NCBI RefSeq assembly: GCF_002368035.1
Contig: NZ_AP018223.1
Coordinates: forward strand, 1,094,449-1,158,448
From: Nostoc linckia NIES-25
Lineage (GTDB): Bacteria; Cyanobacteriota; Cyanobacteriia; Cyanobacteriales; Nostocaceae
Reading direction: 5' to 3'
Length of the DNA: 64,000 nt
Part shown: piece by piece, positions 53,746 through 62,950 of the stretch
How the letters are laid out: each line of letters starts with the position of its first letter
Position numbering within the stretch: the stretch's first letter is position 1
Translations under genes and position numbers: made by a program
The notes under the pieces: generated by a model
The model's database searches: none
What the model was told of the DNA's origin: nothing
Seen by the model: only the letters and a program-made list of their open reading frames with translations

Positions 53746-54186
53746 ATGTATAGCGTATTTTGTCAATTGCTTGTAACTCTTAAAAGAAGCATTTGCTTGC
53801 TGGGTTTTATTAGTATAGGTAATTTTATTACAGTGCCAGTATATGGACAAGAAGCTGTAGCGCGTGGTGCTGTTTCTATAGTTTCGCCTTCCGGCGGTTA
53901 TCAAAGTGTTAGTGGCGAACTGTCCTTACCTGTTAGTAATAATTTTTTAAATCCCGGCACAAACACAACTCTAACAATAACGCCTACTTTCACAAATATT
54001 GGAAGAAATAATCAAAGAATCACTTCTTTATCTCTAACAGTAGGCACAGCTAACGAAATAATCACAAATAATAATTTTCCTTTGAATCAAACTTTACAAA
54101 CAGTGAATAATCAAATATCAGTTCCCGATACAGCATCTCTCATTCAGACAATCAACAGTACTAATAGCTTAGGGTCTTTAGAATAG
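53746..54186 (+). CDS. Small secreted protein, paralog of the 52686 gene
   Basis: A 146-residue exported protein (152 if ATG 53728 is used; GAGGA at 53730-53734 favours 53746). The signal peptide is RSICLLGFISIGNFITVPVY with cleavage near GQEA. The mature part begins EAVARGAVSIVSPSGGYQSV and SGELSLPVSNNF, followed by TLTITPTFTNIGRNNQ and a C-terminus ending NSLGSLE. It aligns with the 52686 product over its whole length. Asn/Thr/Ser rich; AT-richer codons than its neighbours. Function unknown; it converges with the barrel-protein gene at 54754. Confidence 0.75.
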   Translation: MYSVFCQLLVTLKRSICLLGFISIGNFITVPVYGQEAVARGAVSIVSPSGGYQSVSGELSLPVSNNFLNPGTNTTLTITPTFTNIGRNNQRITSLSLTVGTANEIITNNNFPLNQTLQTVNNQISVPDTASLIQTINSTNSLGSLE

Positions 54187-54404
54187 TTGAAAAAATATAT
54201 AAATTTCTTGCTGCATGTACTATATTTAATAATTTTTAAGCAACAGGCAAAGAGAAAAAAGCTATTTGATTTGTCTGATTTTTGATGCAGTCAAATAGGA
54301 GTTAGGATTTACGCACTGTACAAATTAATCATGGTGTGCGTTTCTATGCATAGGTCGTTTCAGGCTTTTATTAATCATTCTTTGATGGTCAATAGAACCT
54401 GAGT

Positions 54405-54636
54405 GTAGGGGCTTTAGCATTGCTCATTGGTACCAACTTAAGCCCAAACGCCTATCCCACAAGCATTTTACCTCACCCCCAACCCCTCCCCAAGGCATCG
54501 GGGAGGGGAGGTTTTGCGTCAGCAAAGCCGGGGTGGGGTAACGCGGATCTTGATGGTAAATGAGTAGAACTCAATATCACGTCTTCACAAGGGTTTCACG
54601 TTAAGTTGACATCAATGAGCAGTGCTGTGCCCCTAC
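54405..54636. mobile_element. GTAGGGG-type miniature inverted-repeat element, copy 2
   Basis: A 232-base element with ends GTAGGGGCTTTAGCATTG...CCAACTT and AAGTTGACATCAATGAGC...GCCCCTAC, pairing over about 34 bases with few mismatches. The interior is collinear with copy 1 (48091-48320), including the GGGGAGGGGAGGTTTTGCG palindrome core. It sits between the convergent secreted-protein and barrel-protein genes. Confidence 0.82.
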
Positions 54637-54753
54637 GACAGATATGGTTTTTCCAACATTTATATTTGGTGTTTTCTGTCAATACGTAAATACTAGTAGT
54701 CTCATATATTGTCTAAAATTTTCTCATTTTTGGCCGCCTATTGGCTCTTATAT

Positions 54754-57684
54754 TTAAAATCTATAACCACCTTGAATTTGCAAATTCAATCCCTCTTCGC
54801 CAGTACCAATTTTAGATTCTATAAAAACATTATTCTCAGGAAAGCTATATCTAAAAATTGCTCCATAGTTGAACCCAGATAAGCGGGTATTTAAACCGAT
54901 ATTTTTGGTAGAATAATTTTTAATATAAGCACCAGCAGATAAATTTCTACTGAGTCTTTGTAAACCTTGTAGCTCATAGAAAAAACTTTTACCAAACTCT
55001 AGGTTGCTAGTAATATTCAAGCCCGTGCTAGTACTAAGTTCGCCACTAAACAATCCTAAAAACTCACCATTGCTATTCTCTTGAATAAAAGCTATTGCAG
55101 GTGCTAAAGAAAAACTTAAATTTCTTTCCTGATGATTAAAGTAATAGCTTAATACAGTGGAAAAAGGATTATTACTATTTGATGCACTATTCCAATCAAT
55201 TTTCAAGGATGGTATGTGAGTATTGATAGCTACAGGTTTTTTGCTTGAGTTTAACTGGACATGAGTTTTAATATAATTAACTAGAATATTGGCATATATA
55301 CCCAGAGATGGTTCTGGTAACCCTAAATTATTATTAGAAACTTCAGGCGCTGACTTGGCATTGATATTAAACCAAGTTCCTACACTAGCGCTATAGTTTA
55401 AATCCCCAGAAGAACCCGCAGCTAATAATTCTACTGAAGGCAAAGATAAATAACCATCAAAGCTTTTAAAACTCACACCTATGAGATCGACTCTGGTGAG
55501 TTCAAAATAATCGAATGCCAAATCAAATGTCCGGACTGGAATTGGTACTATAGTGTTATCTTCCGAATTAAATCGTTGTACAAATTGTTGACCTTGGGAG
55601 TTAGTCAAAATAACTTCAGCACCAGTAGATTCGTTAATAGGATTGATACCAGTATTAGGCAAGGGTATTTGATTTCCGATGAAAGTCAGAGGCCCAAATC
55701 TTTCATTAGAAAGTCTGAGGTTTGAAAAGAATGTATCACCTGGATCTAAAAGTTCAACATCTCTTTGTAAAAATTGAACTGCGCGTTTGTGATTTCCTGT
55801 TCTCAGTTCCAAAATACTAGAATTATTGGGAGTAATTTTACTCTCAATTGTCATGTTTCCAGATACTTGTTCGAGGTGAGTAGCTGCATTAGAATAAGCT
55901 AAAGTACGATTTAGCCTATTATTAATTTGTCTTCTTTGATTTGGTGTAGCCTTTGTATTTAATTCAAAAAAGCTTTCTCCGTTTTTAAAGTGTTCTCGTG
56001 CTTCTGCTAAATTTTCGTCAATATTATCTATATTAATGAATTCAAAAATCCCACCTAAAGCCAGCCCTAAAGTAGAATTAGCTGTTTGTATACCATCAAT
56101 ACTAAAGTCACTAAAATTAGCTGTAATAGAGAATCCGGGGCCTGCAAAAACATTAGAATAGCTAGCACTAATTTTTTCTGGGTCATATTGAATAACTGTG
56201 CGGTTATGAGGATAGCTAGCATATAATCTGTGCCAATTAGAAGTTTCTTTTGTCTCCGATAAAACTTCAAACGTAGGGTCTCTTTTGCCGAAAGAGAACC
56301 AAGATAAAGAATTTAAATAAGACAAGTCTCTTTCAAGTGGTGTCAAATAAGGATTAACTGCTATATTTAATAAATCAATATTATCAAATTGGCCTCTCTG
56401 GGCAATCTTAATACCTGGCAATGAAGAGACAGGAGCAGTAAAACCATAACCTTCACCTGTCAAAATATTTCCCCATAAAATACCAGCCGCTTCTAAAGCG
56501 CGATCGGGAATAATTTCGCCTAGTTGGAGTTTAACGCTTCCGCCATTTAATAAAGGCTTTAAATTTGTGGTAGGAAAGGCTTGTAGAATTTTAGGTGAAT
56601 TATTAGCATCTAATAAATCAAATAAAGCTCCGCCGCCATCATTACTAAAAGTGGAACCACCACCAATAATCGGTGTAGTTCTTTCGAGAACTGTGACATT
56701 AGGATCGTTATAATTAATTCCACTATTAATTACCACTCTACCAGCAGGTATCCCTTCAGGATTAATTAGTTCTCCTGCTATAGAAAGTATAGAAAAATCT
56801 TGAATTGCAGTTCCGCCGGTTAATTCATCAAAATTTACAGGTAAAGTATTAATATTTTGCAATCCCCAAAATCCTTGGGTTGATGTCATATTTTGGGTAG
56901 TGTAAGTTTCAGTAGCTCTACCTTGGGCAAGAATACCTGCTTGTGTACCTTTAGTCTCAATTACTAATCTATTGTTACTGAGAACCCAGTAAAACTGATC
57001 GTCTTTAGGAAATTTAGCATAGGTAAACTTATCAATAAAATCATTGTCTCCAGAAAATCTGATCTTTAAATCTGTATCTATATAATTTTCGTCTTCATTT
57101 GGTTTAAATAATTGAGGTTTAAAAGTGAGGTTATCAGTAGGATTAGTAATCCAAGGATACCTGTTAGCGCTGGCAGTCAAAGCATTAATAATTGTTTTCT
57201 TTTGGATTGCTTGTGGTTGCTTTTTTGTTCGACGTAGTTTTTCTATTAGTATTCGTTGCGGGAGTGTGTATGGTTTTGGTTGATTTGAATTTGATGGTTT
57301 AATTGTATCTGGTTGAGGTTTTTCTTCATCTTCTTCCGGTGGCTTGGGTGGATTATCTTTATATTCTTCAATTGGGATAACATCAGCTAGGATCGACCGG
57401 GGTAACTGTTTTGGCTTGTTTGAATTAGATTTAGCATCTTTTAAAGCTTGTATTAAAGTTGCTTTGCTTTGAGAATTATCTATTTTATTAGACTCATTAC
57501 TGGAGATGAAACCAATATGATTTTTACTATTTATATCTAGAGCGATCGCAGATACTTGAATTAATACAATCCTAAATGAAATTGTTGAATACAATAAACA
57601 AATTCCAATAATTTTTCCATTAATTTTGAATCTCATTAGGGAGATATTGATAATTGTCTGAATTGAAATTTTTAAGATATTCAC
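54754..57684 (-). CDS. Large putative outer-membrane beta-barrel protein, unknown family
   Basis: A 976-residue protein. The N-terminal signal (KINGKIIGICLLYSTISFRI to about residue 50) follows either the GTG at 57684 or an ATG at 57636. Next comes a charged Pro-rich linker (PPKPPEEDEEKPQPD, about 110-130), then about 400 residues of mixed beta sequence with FDELTGGTAIQDFSILSIAG and AGRVVINSGINY. The C-terminal 250 residues alternate polar and hydrophobic residues as barrel strands do, and the last residue is Phe (LNLQIQGGYRF), the usual BAM recognition end. It is Asn/Ser/Ile rich and AT-rich. I recognise no named family; usher, secretin-like or adhesin-export roles are only possibilities. 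Confidence 0.72.
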   Translation of the reverse strand: MNILKISIQTIINISLMRFKINGKIIGICLLYSTISFRIVLIQVSAIALDINSKNHIGFISSNESNKIDNSQSKATLIQALKDAKSNSNKPKQLPRSILADVIPIEEYKDNPPKPPEEDEEKPQPDTIKPSNSNQPKPYTLPQRILIEKLRRTKKQPQAIQKKTIINALTASANRYPWITNPTDNLTFKPQLFKPNEDENYIDTDLKIRFSGDNDFIDKFTYAKFPKDDQFYWVLSNNRLVIETKGTQAGILAQGRATETYTTQNMTSTQGFWGLQNINTLPVNFDELTGGTAIQDFSILSIAGELINPEGIPAGRVVINSGINYNDPNVTVLERTTPIIGGGSTFSNDGGGALFDLLDANNSPKILQAFPTTNLKPLLNGGSVKLQLGEIIPDRALEAAGILWGNILTGEGYGFTAPVSSLPGIKIAQRGQFDNIDLLNIAVNPYLTPLERDLSYLNSLSWFSFGKRDPTFEVLSETKETSNWHRLYASYPHNRTVIQYDPEKISASYSNVFAGPGFSITANFSDFSIDGIQTANSTLGLALGGIFEFINIDNIDENLAEAREHFKNGESFFELNTKATPNQRRQINNRLNRTLAYSNAATHLEQVSGNMTIESKITPNNSSILELRTGNHKRAVQFLQRDVELLDPGDTFFSNLRLSNERFGPLTFIGNQIPLPNTGINPINESTGAEVILTNSQGQQFVQRFNSEDNTIVPIPVRTFDLAFDYFELTRVDLIGVSFKSFDGYLSLPSVELLAAGSSGDLNYSASVGTWFNINAKSAPEVSNNNLGLPEPSLGIYANILVNYIKTHVQLNSSKKPVAINTHIPSLKIDWNSASNSNNPFSTVLSYYFNHQERNLSFSLAPAIAFIQENSNGEFLGLFSGELSTSTGLNITSNLEFGKSFFYELQGLQRLSRNLSAGAYIKNYSTKNIGLNTRLSGFNYGAIFRYSFPENNVFIESKIGTGEEGLNLQIQGGYRF

Positions 57685-58009
57685 AATAAAATTTCTCGGA
57701 ATTCAAGTTATCTGAAATTGGCTATTAGCTGAGATTAATCATTATTAAATATTTAAACGTCAGATTTATTTTGATGTATTTAACAACAGTTTCAGTAAAT
57801 CTCGATATAAACAGTTAAAGAAAATCAATTTTTTATCTTGCGTGTAAAGAATAAAATAAGATTAAGCAGATTTACCGCAACAAGAGTGTAATTCTTGAGC
57901 AAAAATTCAACCTCAGCAAAATCACCAAAACTCAAATTTTGAGTTATTTTTTAGCCGTATAAATACGTAATATGAAGATATTTAAGTCAAAAAAATGGAG
58001 TAAAAAAAC
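57685..58009. other. Divergent promoter spacer
   Basis: AT-rich, no gene; contains the promoters for the barrel-protein gene (minus) and the histidine kinase gene (plus). GGAG at 57992-57995 is the ribosome site of the kinase. Sequence-level promoter elements cannot be assigned. Confidence 0.5.
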
Positions 58010-59470
58010 ATGTTTCAGGCTACTCGCCGCCGTCTGGCTATTTGGTATACCACGGTAACTGCTGTATTACTACTACTGTTTGCAAGCGGCGTTTATTTAT
58101 ACGTCCGTAGTACACTGATTGAGCGAATTGACGATACCCTTAACCATGTAGTGGAAATAGTAGAGCGATGTTTAACAACAAACCCATGTGCATCTAGACT
58201 CATAGTTGAGCCAGCCAATTCCAGCGCTGATAAATTTCTGATGAATGTAGAGGCGAGTTTTCCTGAGAATGGTAACAGCGTAGAAGATGACCACATCGAC
58301 CTAGAATGGTTTAACCCCACTGGTGAATTAATTTGGTCAACACTATCTGAACCCTTAGATATTCCCATTCATGGCAACCGCACAGGTGAAACCGTCCGCG
58401 TTGTCAAGGGAGAGAAACAAAAAGATGGAGATGATATTTCCACTCCCCACTCGCCACTTTTATTGCGACAAGTCACACAACGAGTGGAAGTCGGACGGCA
58501 AGTATTAGGATATCTGCGTGTTAGCCATCCTTGGTTTGAAGTTACTAAGCCCAGTCGCCAATTAATTTTTGATTTGGGGTTGGGTATTGGGTTAATGCTG
58601 GTTTCTGTGGCAGCAAGTGGCTGGTTTCTTTCGGGTAAAGCTATGGAACCAGTAGGTGAATCTTATCAACGTCTCAAACAATTTACTGCTGATGCTTCTC
58701 ATGAACTGAGAAGTCCCATCACTTTGATTCAAACCAATGTGCAAGTCGCCCTTGCTGACTTGGAGTTAGCAGAGGCAGAAACTACTGCTTCTATGCAATA
58801 TCGGCAACAGTTAAAGATGGTGGAACGGTTAACGCAGCGTTTAGGTAGGTTAGTTAATGATTTACTCTTCCTTGCAAGGCAAGATAGTGGTATCAGCAAA
58901 GATGTCTTTGCACCTTGTCCTTTGGATGCTTTGCTAATGGAAGTTCTTGAAGAACAACAACTATTATTTCCAGAAAAAAAAATTGCTTTAACTTTAGATT
59001 TAGTCGATCCTCCCGCTTCGGAAACTAGCCCGGAATTACTAGAAAATTGGTTTACCCTTGTGGGCAATTGGGATCAATTGGTGCGACTGTTCACAAATTT
59101 GATTGCCAATGCCTTGCATTACACACCAGCAGGTGGACGGGTGAAAGTAGAATTGACACGTATAGAGGGAATACATCGCGTTTCTGGGCGACGTTACGCC
59201 AACGGCCAATTGCAAGTTAAAGTTAGTGACACCGGAGTTGGAATTCCACCGGAGGCGCTACCGCGCTTGTTTGACCGCTTTTATCGGGTAGACCCAGCAC
59301 GCACTCATAGCGCTGGGAATAAAGCTACAGCCAGCGTTACAGGTTCAGGATTGGGATTAGCGATCGCTGCTGCTATTGTCGAACATCACCAGGGTCATAT
59401 TCAAGTTGAAAGCACTCAAGGCATTGGCACTACATTTACCGTGACTTTACCAATAACTCTTGAGTCTTAA
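58010..59470 (+). CDS. Membrane sensor histidine kinase
   Basis: A 486-residue two-component kinase. Transmembrane segment 1 (LAIWYTTVTAVLLLLFASGV), a periplasmic domain of about 160 residues, transmembrane segment 2 (IFDLGLGIGLMLVSVAASGW), then a cytoplasmic part with H-box FTADASHELRSPITLIQTNV, N-box NLIANALHYTPAGG, G1 VSDTGVGIPPEALPRLFDRF and G2 GSGLGLAIAAAIVEHHQGHI. It has a degenerate HAMP-like linker after segment 2 (GKAMEPVGESYQRLKQ) and resembles RppB-type kinases. No response regulator gene is adjacent, so its partner is unknown. Confidence 0.92.
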   Translation: MFQATRRRLAIWYTTVTAVLLLLFASGVYLYVRSTLIERIDDTLNHVVEIVERCLTTNPCASRLIVEPANSSADKFLMNVEASFPENGNSVEDDHIDLEWFNPTGELIWSTLSEPLDIPIHGNRTGETVRVVKGEKQKDGDDISTPHSPLLLRQVTQRVEVGRQVLGYLRVSHPWFEVTKPSRQLIFDLGLGIGLMLVSVAASGWFLSGKAMEPVGESYQRLKQFTADASHELRSPITLIQTNVQVALADLELAEAETTASMQYRQQLKMVERLTQRLGRLVNDLLFLARQDSGISKDVFAPCPLDALLMEVLEEQQLLFPEKKIALTLDLVDPPASETSPELLENWFTLVGNWDQLVRLFTNLIANALHYTPAGGRVKVELTRIEGIHRVSGRRYANGQLQVKVSDTGVGIPPEALPRLFDRFYRVDPARTHSAGNKATASVTGSGLGLAIAAAIVEHHQGHIQVESTQGIGTTFTVTLPITLES

Positions 59471-59981
59471 ATTCTCAATTCCATAATTTGCTTTGATTTT
59501 TGAATTTATTGTCTAGCAGTAAGTGAGGAATCAGACTTTTCGAGTTGATGGCAAGTTTTTTGAGGCTATCACAGAGGAGTCTTATATTATTTCTCGTGGC
59601 AGATGTAAACACTTAACTTTTTTGCTATGAGGATATTGGGAATAAAGACAAATTAACTAATACAAAATTTTCTGCAATCAAAAAAAATAATTAGAGTCTG
59701 TAGACTTATTGAATGGTTCAGCTTTTCAGTCTTCAGAAGTAAATATCACGTGTAAATATATGCGATCTACAAGTCTATAGTTAGATGTACAACTCATAAA
59801 TAATCGTTAATTTAAAAATGGAATTTAGAACTCAAAATTCACATTAGAGTATTAAATAACAAGGTTTACATACCGAATGAATCTACTAATCTTACTAAAG
59901 TTTTGACGAATTTTGAGTTCTAATTTTTTACATTTAAAATTTTTAAAAATCAGGCAACCCAAGTCTTTCTAGGAGTTAATA
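59471..59981. other. 510-base spacer, no gene seen
   Basis: AT-rich sequence with AACTCAAAATTC/GAATTTTGAGTTC inverted repeats (about 59830-59841 and 59911-59922). No frame of note. It presumably includes the promoter of the next gene; AGGAG is at 59971-59975. Confidence 0.5.
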
Positions 59982-60776
59982 ATGGTTAATAATTCTCCAA
60001 TTTTTCGTAAATCTGCTGAATTTTTAGGCGCTATTTGCGGAGGGCTACTAATTACCCTACCAGCGATTCCTCACGCAGTGGCACAACAATCTACCCCCCG
60101 CGTTAATCCTTGTCCTCGTATTTTCTACGAAGAACCACATAACTCTCGCGTTGTGGTACCCCAAGGATGTCCTCCAAATGCGCTAACCCAAAGATTAGCA
60201 GCCCAAGGACTTCTTCCCCTCCCTGCGACTCCATCACCAGACCAAGTAAGATTAGGTGTCGGTGGTGAAGAATCTCCAGTACCATCACAACCAGGTGCCA
60301 TACCACCAGGCCCAGTTCCCCCAACTCAGGGGCAAGTACCTCCTACCTCACCACAACCAGGTGCTATTCCACCAGGCCCAGTTCCCTCAACTCAGGGGCA
60401 AGTGCCTCCTACCTCACCACAACCAGGTGCTACGCAACCAGTACAACCACCACAAACTCCGAACACTACCATCGCACTCACAAATAGTAGAGTTGATATC
60501 AGGTTGGTGAATGACACTGCGGCTAATGTAACTTACCAAGTCATCGGGGATACCGCACCCAGATTGCTACGAGGTAAATCCAGTGTCACACTCCAACGCG
60601 TAACCGTACCCGTAACAGTAACATTCCAACGCGAAGATGGGGGACAAGTAACTGTAACTCCACAAACCTCATCAGAAGCAGGAACTTTACAAGTTACATT
60701 CAACGAAACCGCTGATGCATCTCAAGGCAAAAGTGCTTTGAGAATTGAACAAAACGGTTCAGTGTTCTTTAATTAA
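59982..60776 (+). CDS. Secreted protein with Pro/Gln tandem repeats and a C-terminal beta domain
   Basis: A 264-residue exported protein. The signal peptide (FLGAICGGLLITLPAIPHAV, cleavage near AQQ) precedes a short conserved stretch (NPCPRIFYEEPHNSRVVVPQ), which has two nearby Cys. A 22-residue repeat follows (QPGAIPPGPVPPTQGQVPPT), present about two and a third times as 66-base direct repeats at 60288-60435. The C-terminal domain (IALTNSRVDIRLVNDTAANV, then TYQVIGDTAPRLL and GKSSVTLQRVTVPVTVTF) is all-beta. Probably an envelope or wall-associated protein; not recognised as a named family. AGGAG lies 6 bases before the ATG. Confidence 0.82.
   Translation: MVNNSPIFRKSAEFLGAICGGLLITLPAIPHAVAQQSTPRVNPCPRIFYEEPHNSRVVVPQGCPPNALTQRLAAQGLLPLPATPSPDQVRLGVGGEESPVPSQPGAIPPGPVPPTQGQVPPTSPQPGAIPPGPVPSTQGQVPPTSPQPGATQPVQPPQTPNTTIALTNSRVDIRLVNDTAANVTYQVIGDTAPRLLRGKSSVTLQRVTVPVTVTFQREDGGQVTVTPQTSSEAGTLQVTFNETADASQGKSALRIEQNGSVFFN
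60288..60435 (+). repeat. 66-base tandem repeat in coding sequence
   Basis: Units begin CAACCAGGTGCC, CAACCAGGTGCT and CAACCAGGTGCT at 60288, 60354 and 60420; the first two are nearly identical over the full 66 bases, suggesting recent duplication or slippage. Confidence 0.85.
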
Positions 60777-60779
60777 AAA

Positions 60780-60940
60780 AATTAGAAGTTGGGAGTTAGT
60801 TAGGAGTGAGGAGTTTCGAGTTTGGGTTAGGAGTAGCTCTTAATTAGGGTGCATTATGGCTTTAGCCTAACGCACCGCCATATAACTAACTTTTAATTCC
60901 TCACTCATAACTCTTAACTCTTAACTCCTAACTCCTAACT
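60780..60940. repeat. TTAGGAGT inverted-repeat cluster
   Basis: GTTGGGAGTTAGTTAGGAG and CTTAACTCCTAACTCC arms enclose GGTGCATTATGGCTTTAGCC and TAACGCACCG. It separates two convergent genes and can form a long stem. Confidence 0.7.
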
Positions 60941-60945
60941 CTTAT

Positions 60946-62025
60946 TCACCGTCTGAGCATTTTAGTCAGTTTATCCAGCAATAGCACTTCTTGTTTACTG
61001 TCTTCCAATTTTCGCGCCAGTATAATCGCTCTTTCATAAAAATTACGAGCAGTTGGGTAGTTACCTAACTGCTCGTATAACTGAGCATAAGATTCAAAAG
61101 ATTTTAATTCTTCTCGCACATTTTGTAATTCTTTGGCGAGTATTAAACGCTCTTGTAATAAATCAAAAGCACGTTCGTGGCGGCCTACACCACTGTGAGC
61201 TGTAACTAAACCATCAATTGCTCGTAATTCATTAGTGCGATCGCGGTTAATTTTCGCAATCTGCATTGCTGCACCATAAGTGCCAATGGTATCTTGATAA
61301 TTTCCCGCTGCTAAATAAGCCTCACCTAAATTATTTAAAGTATTTGCCTCACCGATGGCATCACCACTTTGACGCCGAAAAATTAAAGCATTTTCATATA
61401 ATTTAATTGCTTTGTTGTAATCTCCCAATCTCGCTGCTACTAATCCCAAATTACTCAGAGATAGTCCTTGACCTTCAATATTTTTGACATTTTGAGCAAT
61501 TGTAAGTGCCTCTTGGGCAGTTTTGCCAGCAGCGACAAATTCTCCTTCTTGGAGTAAAAATGTCGCAATATTATTCAAGACAAAAATTTGAGATTGAAAA
61601 TCTTTAGTATCACGAGCGATCGCTAAACCTCTTCGTAAAGCATCTTCGGCTTCTTTTGAACTACCTACCTGGATATAAGCCTTAGCAAGCAAATTATAAG
61701 CCAAACCCTGGGCTTTCAGGTCGCCAATTAAGTGATATAGTTCTAGCGCCCGCAAACAAGACGCAATTGTTTTGTTGGCATATCCTGAAGCATATTGTTG
61801 TTCGCCGATACTCAGCAAACTGTCTGCTTCATCTCTTGATTCTCGCCCAACGGAACTATTTAAAGGACGGTGGAGTTGTTCGGTAATATCAACCGCACCC
61901 GCCGCTATGGGAGTCAGCAGAAAAGTAAACAATAAAAAGCCGTGCAAAAGTACTTGGCGCTGAAAAATGGCAGTTACATCAACTAAGTCTACCTTGTGCC
62001 TTGGAAATACAAGCTGTTGTCTCAT
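60946..62025 (-). CDS. Secreted or membrane-anchored TPR protein
   Basis: A 359-residue protein. A hydrophobic N-terminal segment (about 25-45, LLHGFLLFTFLLTPIAAGAV) acts as a signal or anchor. About seven TPR-type helical pairs follow, such as AQGLAYNLLAKAYIQVGSSK, GLSLSNLGLVAARLGDYNKA, EANTLNNLGEAYLAAGNYQD and ELRAIDGLVTAHSGVGRHER. TPR arrays are protein-binding scaffolds. It resembles CHAT-associated TPR proteins of cyanobacteria but carries no CHAT protease. The sigma-like gene lies upstream on the same strand (96 bases), so co-transcription is likely. Confidence 0.85.
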   Translation of the reverse strand: MRQQLVFPRHKVDLVDVTAIFQRQVLLHGFLLFTFLLTPIAAGAVDITEQLHRPLNSSVGRESRDEADSLLSIGEQQYASGYANKTIASCLRALELYHLIGDLKAQGLAYNLLAKAYIQVGSSKEAEDALRRGLAIARDTKDFQSQIFVLNNIATFLLQEGEFVAAGKTAQEALTIAQNVKNIEGQGLSLSNLGLVAARLGDYNKAIKLYENALIFRRQSGDAIGEANTLNNLGEAYLAAGNYQDTIGTYGAAMQIAKINRDRTNELRAIDGLVTAHSGVGRHERAFDLLQERLILAKELQNVREELKSFESYAQLYEQLGNYPTARNFYERAIILARKLEDSKQEVLLLDKLTKMLRR

Positions 62026-62121
62026 AAAACTTACCCATCAAATTGCAGGCTTAAGTAGAAGATCTAAAGTGAAGTTTTAATTTTAATTTGAAGACAACTA
62101 ATACTCGCATTTATACGTAAG

Positions 62122-62751
62122 CTAACCTTGAGCAAAATCTTCACCAAGATAAATAGCACGAATATCTGTGGGTAATTTGTCCTCTAGCATACGATAGCCT
62201 TCCTGGAGAAAATTGGCTACTTCGTTAGGAGCGATCGCTTCTCCTTCAGCTTGCAAATAAGCAGCAATTCTAGTGTCACTCCAATGGAAAGTTTGAGACA
62301 TCAACACAATCAAGCGCAAAATTGGAGGTAATTGATCTAATGCTTGTTCTACATAGCACCATAGCGGTGGCGAAGTTGCTTCTAGGGAATAGTGAATTGC
62401 TTCTGTGGGTGGTACTTTAATTTCGTTAATACAAAAAGCGGTCATGTTAATTAACCAATTTTGCATAGTTAAGGTTTCTTGGCCTGATTCCGAACGATTT
62501 AATTTGAGTCCGCCAAGTTCGTAGTAGATATGTCGCCAAGTGAGGGCAAACAGATAATCTGCTTGTACAGGCGATCGCGCCGAATGGCGAATTAAGGTAT
62601 ACACTATGGGGCTATAACGGCAAAAAATCACTGTAAAATACTTGCCAGCATCGGGATGCTGCTGAAACAGAGTCAGTAATTCATCGTCACTGTGATGAAA
62701 CAGTGATTTAACCAGGGGGTGATTAGCTTCAGGAAAAGAAGGAATTTGCAT
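62122..62751 (-). CDS. Divergent ECF-like sigma factor
   Basis: A 209-residue protein with a sigma region 2-like helix set (YFTVIFCRYSPIVYTLIRHS, then QADYLFALTWRHIYYELGGL) and a region 4-like part (ALDQLPPILRLIVLMSQTFH, then WSDTRIAAYLQAEGEAIAPN). The recognition helix is poorly conserved (ANFLQEGYRMLEDKL) and the acidic DNA-melting residues of region 2 are not evident. It might act as a specialised ECF factor or no longer promote transcription. It shares orientation and probably a transcript with the downstream TPR gene. No anti-sigma gene is seen. Confidence 0.7.
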   Translation of the reverse strand: MQIPSFPEANHPLVKSLFHHSDDELLTLFQQHPDAGKYFTVIFCRYSPIVYTLIRHSARSPVQADYLFALTWRHIYYELGGLKLNRSESGQETLTMQNWLINMTAFCINEIKVPPTEAIHYSLEATSPPLWCYVEQALDQLPPILRLIVLMSQTFHWSDTRIAAYLQAEGEAIAPNEVANFLQEGYRMLEDKLPTDIRAIYLGEDFAQG

Positions 62752-62950
62752 CAGCCTTGAGATTGATAGTTGTTAAAAATAATTTTGGCAATTGCACTCT
62801 TGTAGTTAATCGCATAATATCTTGGTGTTGCTCAAGTTGTAGCCCCAGACTCAGACTAGTTAAATATTGATAAACTAAAAACAAGGACTTGATTTTAGTC
62901 TTAATCGACAATCATAAAAACCTCTCCCTTTATAGAATCCTTATTTGTTC

